From contig NZ_QYTW02000002.1 of assembly GCF_003605405.2 (NCBI RefSeq), forward strand, positions 274,555-338,554: a stretch of DNA of 64,000 nt, given 5' to 3'. This document shows, piece after piece, positions 62,340 to 64,000 of the stretch. The DNA is from Siminovitchia terrae (GTDB lineage Bacteria > Bacillota > Bacilli > Bacillales > Bacillaceae_C). Numbering within the stretch: position 1 is the stretch's first letter; each line of letters starts with the position of its first letter. The notes beneath the pieces were generated by a model. That model was not told where the DNA came from. It did no database searches and saw only the letters and a list, made by a program, of their open reading frames with translations. Both the position numbers and the translations under genes were made by a program.

Positions 62340-62591
62340 ATGAGCACGGACCTGATCATTGAATTAAACAAAGAAGAATATGTTTTTCAAGTAGCAAGTG
62401 AAAATGAAGCAGAAATAGCATTGGCCTGGCAAAAAGACTTTAAAAACAGATGGGAGAAGACTTCGTTATATATGGATGAAGGCCTTTCGGAGTTGGATTG
62501 GAATGAAGATGAGGACGAAGATTACATAAACCACCATGCAGAGGGTGAACCACTACTCATTATGTCATGTACGTATTGCTTCAAGAGATGA
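62340..62591 (+). CDS. Hypothetical acidic protein
   Basis: An 83-residue frame: MSTDLIIELNKEEYVFQVAS, then EIALAWQKDFKNRWEKTSLY and a very acidic stretch LDWNEDEDEDYINHHAEGEP, ending in MSCTYCFKR. The amino-acid composition is protein-like, but there is no strong ribosome site and no known domain. It may be the rest of a larger gene; the frame is open to 62250. Confidence 0.35.
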   Translation: MSTDLIIELNKEEYVFQVASENEAEIALAWQKDFKNRWEKTSLYMDEGLSELDWNEDEDEDYINHHAEGEPLLIMSCTYCFKR

Positions 62592-62845
62592 AGTGGCACA
62601 AGAAATATCAGCAAGACATTTTTAAGACAAATCAGAAATCATCATGCAGGAGCTCCGGGAAAATGTTAATTGGTTTAAAAAATAGTGGTACTGATTGCAG
62701 GAATGTTAAAAATCCCTACTTATTAACTAAACCCACTCCTTAATCTTTAGATAATATGTATCTAGCTTTTTAAGATGCTATAATAGAATGAGCAATAGGG
62801 CTTTCATGGGTGGTGGCTCATTCCCTGTAAAGGGGGTGATGCCTT
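62592..62845. other. Leader region of small toxin
   Basis: No gene. TATAAT at 62779-62784 is a likely -10 box; the leader then holds TGAGC...GCTCA (62790-62820) and AGGG...CCCT pairings that could mask the ribosome site AAAGGGGGTG ahead of ATG 62846, as in type I toxin mRNAs. Confidence 0.45.
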
Positions 62846-62926
62846 ATGACAGTATTCGAGAGTTTGATTTTGACGATCTCTTTTGCAACGTTAATCGTAG
62901 CTATACTGTCGCAACAAAAAAAATAA
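62846..62926 (+). CDS. Putative holin-like type I toxin peptide
   Basis: A 26-residue peptide, MTVFESLILTISFATLIVAI then LSQQKK: one membrane helix flanked by an acidic start and lysine end. This is the standard pattern of the small holin-like toxin peptides (Hol-Tox) of Bacillales. AAAGGGGGTGATGCCTT precedes the ATG. A terminator overlaps its stop. No protein antitoxin is nearby; an antisense RNA is expected (inference). Confidence 0.7.
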   Translation: MTVFESLILTISFATLIVAILSQQKK

Positions 62927-62972
62927 CCACCCCATGACTGCCTAGCGAGCATTTTGGGTTGGTTATTTTTCG
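62920..62972 (+). terminator. Terminator after small toxin
   Basis: AAATAACCaccc...gggttGGTTATTT followed by TTC; the arms embrace a loop of about 25 nt and overlap the toxin stop codon. Confidence 0.72.
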
Positions 62973-63016
62973 TGATAACTCAAAATTTGAGCTGCCCCCT
63001 TGAAGGGCTATTGCTT

Positions 63017-63050
63017 AGACCGAAGGTGTACCAGCACCTTTGGTCTTTTT
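63017..63050 (+). terminator. Strong terminator
   Basis: AGACCGAAGGTG-tacca-GCACCTTTGGTCT followed by TTTTT. It follows the toxin locus by 45 bp and may end the toxin transcript or a second RNA. Confidence 0.85.
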
Positions 63051-63144
63051 TAATTTATTCATTTTCTATTTACAGTATACCCTCTTTTTCTTAAAAAGAA
63101 AACTAATCATTTGTTAAATGCTTAAATCGGAGCAAGAGAGCTAT

Positions 63145-63759
63145 TCATGATGTGATTTCGTCTTCGCTTATCGTCCAAATCACTTGGTTCTTTACAGCTT
63201 TTGACGCGACTAAACCGACGTCAATGAATATATAATACGTATCGTTGCCATATGAATCAAAAACCGCTTTTCCTGTAATCGTTTTACCTGGTTGTAGCTC
63301 ACCTTTTATCTCTTCCATACCAAAAAATTTAGCTTCATCAGGAAATCCCGACGTCTCTTTTTCATCGGCAAACATGAAATTATCCATCACATCTTTTGCT
63401 TCAATTGTTGTATCACCAATATTTTTGACGGTAATATCTGCAATAAACAATTTCTCTAATTGTGGGCCTTCACCATTAATATCAGGTACTTGTTTAATCG
63501 ACTCCATCGTAACTTCATATTTTCCTAAAGTATCTTCAATTTGAGCAGTATCACCCAGTTTTAAATCTGGTTGATCGTCAAAATCATCAGATGAAGTATC
63601 TCCTTTCGCTTTATCCGTTCTGTTAGCTTTCTCATTCTCTTCTTGATTTGATTTACTTAAGTCATTCGTGCCGTTATTAGAGCTCTTATCTGATGAACAG
63701 GCTGTTAAAAGTCCAAAGCTTAGTAAAGCAGTTGCTAATACATATAAAAGACGTTTCAT
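63145..63759 (-). CDS. DUF4352-type lipoprotein
   Basis: A 204-residue secreted lipoprotein: signal ending LSFGLLTACSS, a Ser/Asn/Glu/Lys-rich linker (about residues 25-65) and a beta-sandwich with LKLGDTAQIEDTLGKYEVTM, LEKLFIADITVKNIGDTTIE and LQPGKTITGKAVFDSYGND, the DUF4352 (telomeric repeat-binding-factor-2-like) pattern. Function unknown. ATG 63759 has GGAGGT about 8 nt upstream on the minus strand. Confidence 0.8.
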   Translation of the reverse strand: MKRLLYVLATALLSFGLLTACSSDKSSNNGTNDLSKSNQEENEKANRTDKAKGDTSSDDFDDQPDLKLGDTAQIEDTLGKYEVTMESIKQVPDINGEGPQLEKLFIADITVKNIGDTTIEAKDVMDNFMFADEKETSGFPDEAKFFGMEEIKGELQPGKTITGKAVFDSYGNDTYYIFIDVGLVASKAVKNQVIWTISEDEITS

Positions 63760-63850
63760 TTATCTACCTCCAATAAAATTAATATAGTGCTTGTGGTAAA
63801 AATTCATCAGATGATTTGCAATCTAAAAAGTGAAATGTAGTTGCTACTAA

Positions 63851-64000
63851 TCGGCATGTAATATTCCGGGGCCGATTGGAACTCATACGTTAAGAAAAAC
63901 TTTTGGTTATCATTTCTATCAAGAGCATAAAGATGTTGCCATGCTGCAAAGGATTTTTGGGCATTCTTCGCCATCCGTCACGTTGCGTTATATCGGATGT
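63851..64000 (+). pseudogene. Tyrosine recombinase (phage integrase) C-terminal fragment, cut by window edge
   Basis: The frame reads NIPGPIGTHTLRKTFGYHFY, then DVAMLQRIFGHSS and TLRYIGC at the last base. It contains the H-x-x-R (HTLRK), the following H (GHSS) and the catalytic Tyr (RYIG) of the integrase domain. A stop codon at 63848 directly precedes it, so the N-terminal and middle parts are missing or out of frame. It may continue beyond 64000 for a few codons. Confidence 0.72.

Overview
The window looks like chromosome of a low-GC, spore-forming Bacillales. The support is an ExsC-like exosporium protein, TTG/GTG starts behind strong AGGAGG-type ribosome sites, BceAB/YxdLM-type ABC genes, NiaP- and YxeA-family proteins and repeat types common in Bacillaceae/Planococcaceae. 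The genus cannot be fixed from the sequence alone. No rRNA, tRNA or CRISPR array was seen.
Layout: 1-2.6 kb is an edge region with a partial malonate-decarboxylase accessory gene (mdcG), a 16-unit 20-bp tandem array, a broken acetyltransferase and a small gene interrupted by a hairpin-rich repeat. 2.6-31.7 kb is a large aromatic-acid catabolic region on the + strand: a XylR_N/V4R/PucR-type regulator, flavin reductase, Rieske oxygenase, M19 dipeptidase, a relic SDR, an IacB-like small protein, a complete TRAP transporter, an amidase, an orphan TRAP binding protein, two NAD-dependent dehydrogenases, a second complete TRAP transporter, ferredoxin reductase plus ferredoxin, catechol 1,2-dioxygenase, muconate cycloisomerase, a DUF3237 protein, enol-lactone hydrolase, a two-subunit CoA transferase, a frameshifted 3-oxoadipyl-CoA thiolase, an intact SDR and an HsaA/IacA-type flavin monooxygenase. 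Three unrelated AT-rich minus-strand genes (25.4-27.1 kb) sit inside this series.
Best reading (inference): the region takes up an aromatic or indolic acid, perhaps also its amide conjugates, through TRAP carriers, converts it with IacA/IacE/IacC/IacG/IacH-like enzymes to catechol, and sends catechol through the ortho-cleavage (beta-ketoadipate) pathway. Indole-3-acetate is the leading candidate substrate. No recognisable muconolactone isomerase (CatC) is present; a DUF3237 gene occupies its place.
32-64 kb is a mosaic of single genes and small operons: DUF4145, acyltransferase, Nudix, a decayed restriction endonuclease, a MerR-controlled hydrolase, an rRNA/tRNA methylase, RluF, an orphan SUKH immunity protein, a Yxd/Bce-like two-component plus ABC peptide-stress module, SGNH hydrolase, isochorismatase-like hydrolase, NiaP-like MFS, a cyclic-2,3-diphosphoglycerate-synthetase-like GTP/ATPase, ExsC-like protein, a TetR-MBL operon with two visible operators, dapF with a lysA stump, D-cysteine desulfhydrase with a DAACS symporter, a type I-like small hydrophobic toxin, a DUF4352 lipoprotein and an integrase fragment.
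Three repeat systems mark the accessory part: a ~195-bp multi-hairpin element (six copies), a ~50-bp palindrome placed 3' of + strand genes (seven copies), and two tandem arrays. A promoter-led, well-folded ~100-nt candidate RNA lies at 42232-42332.
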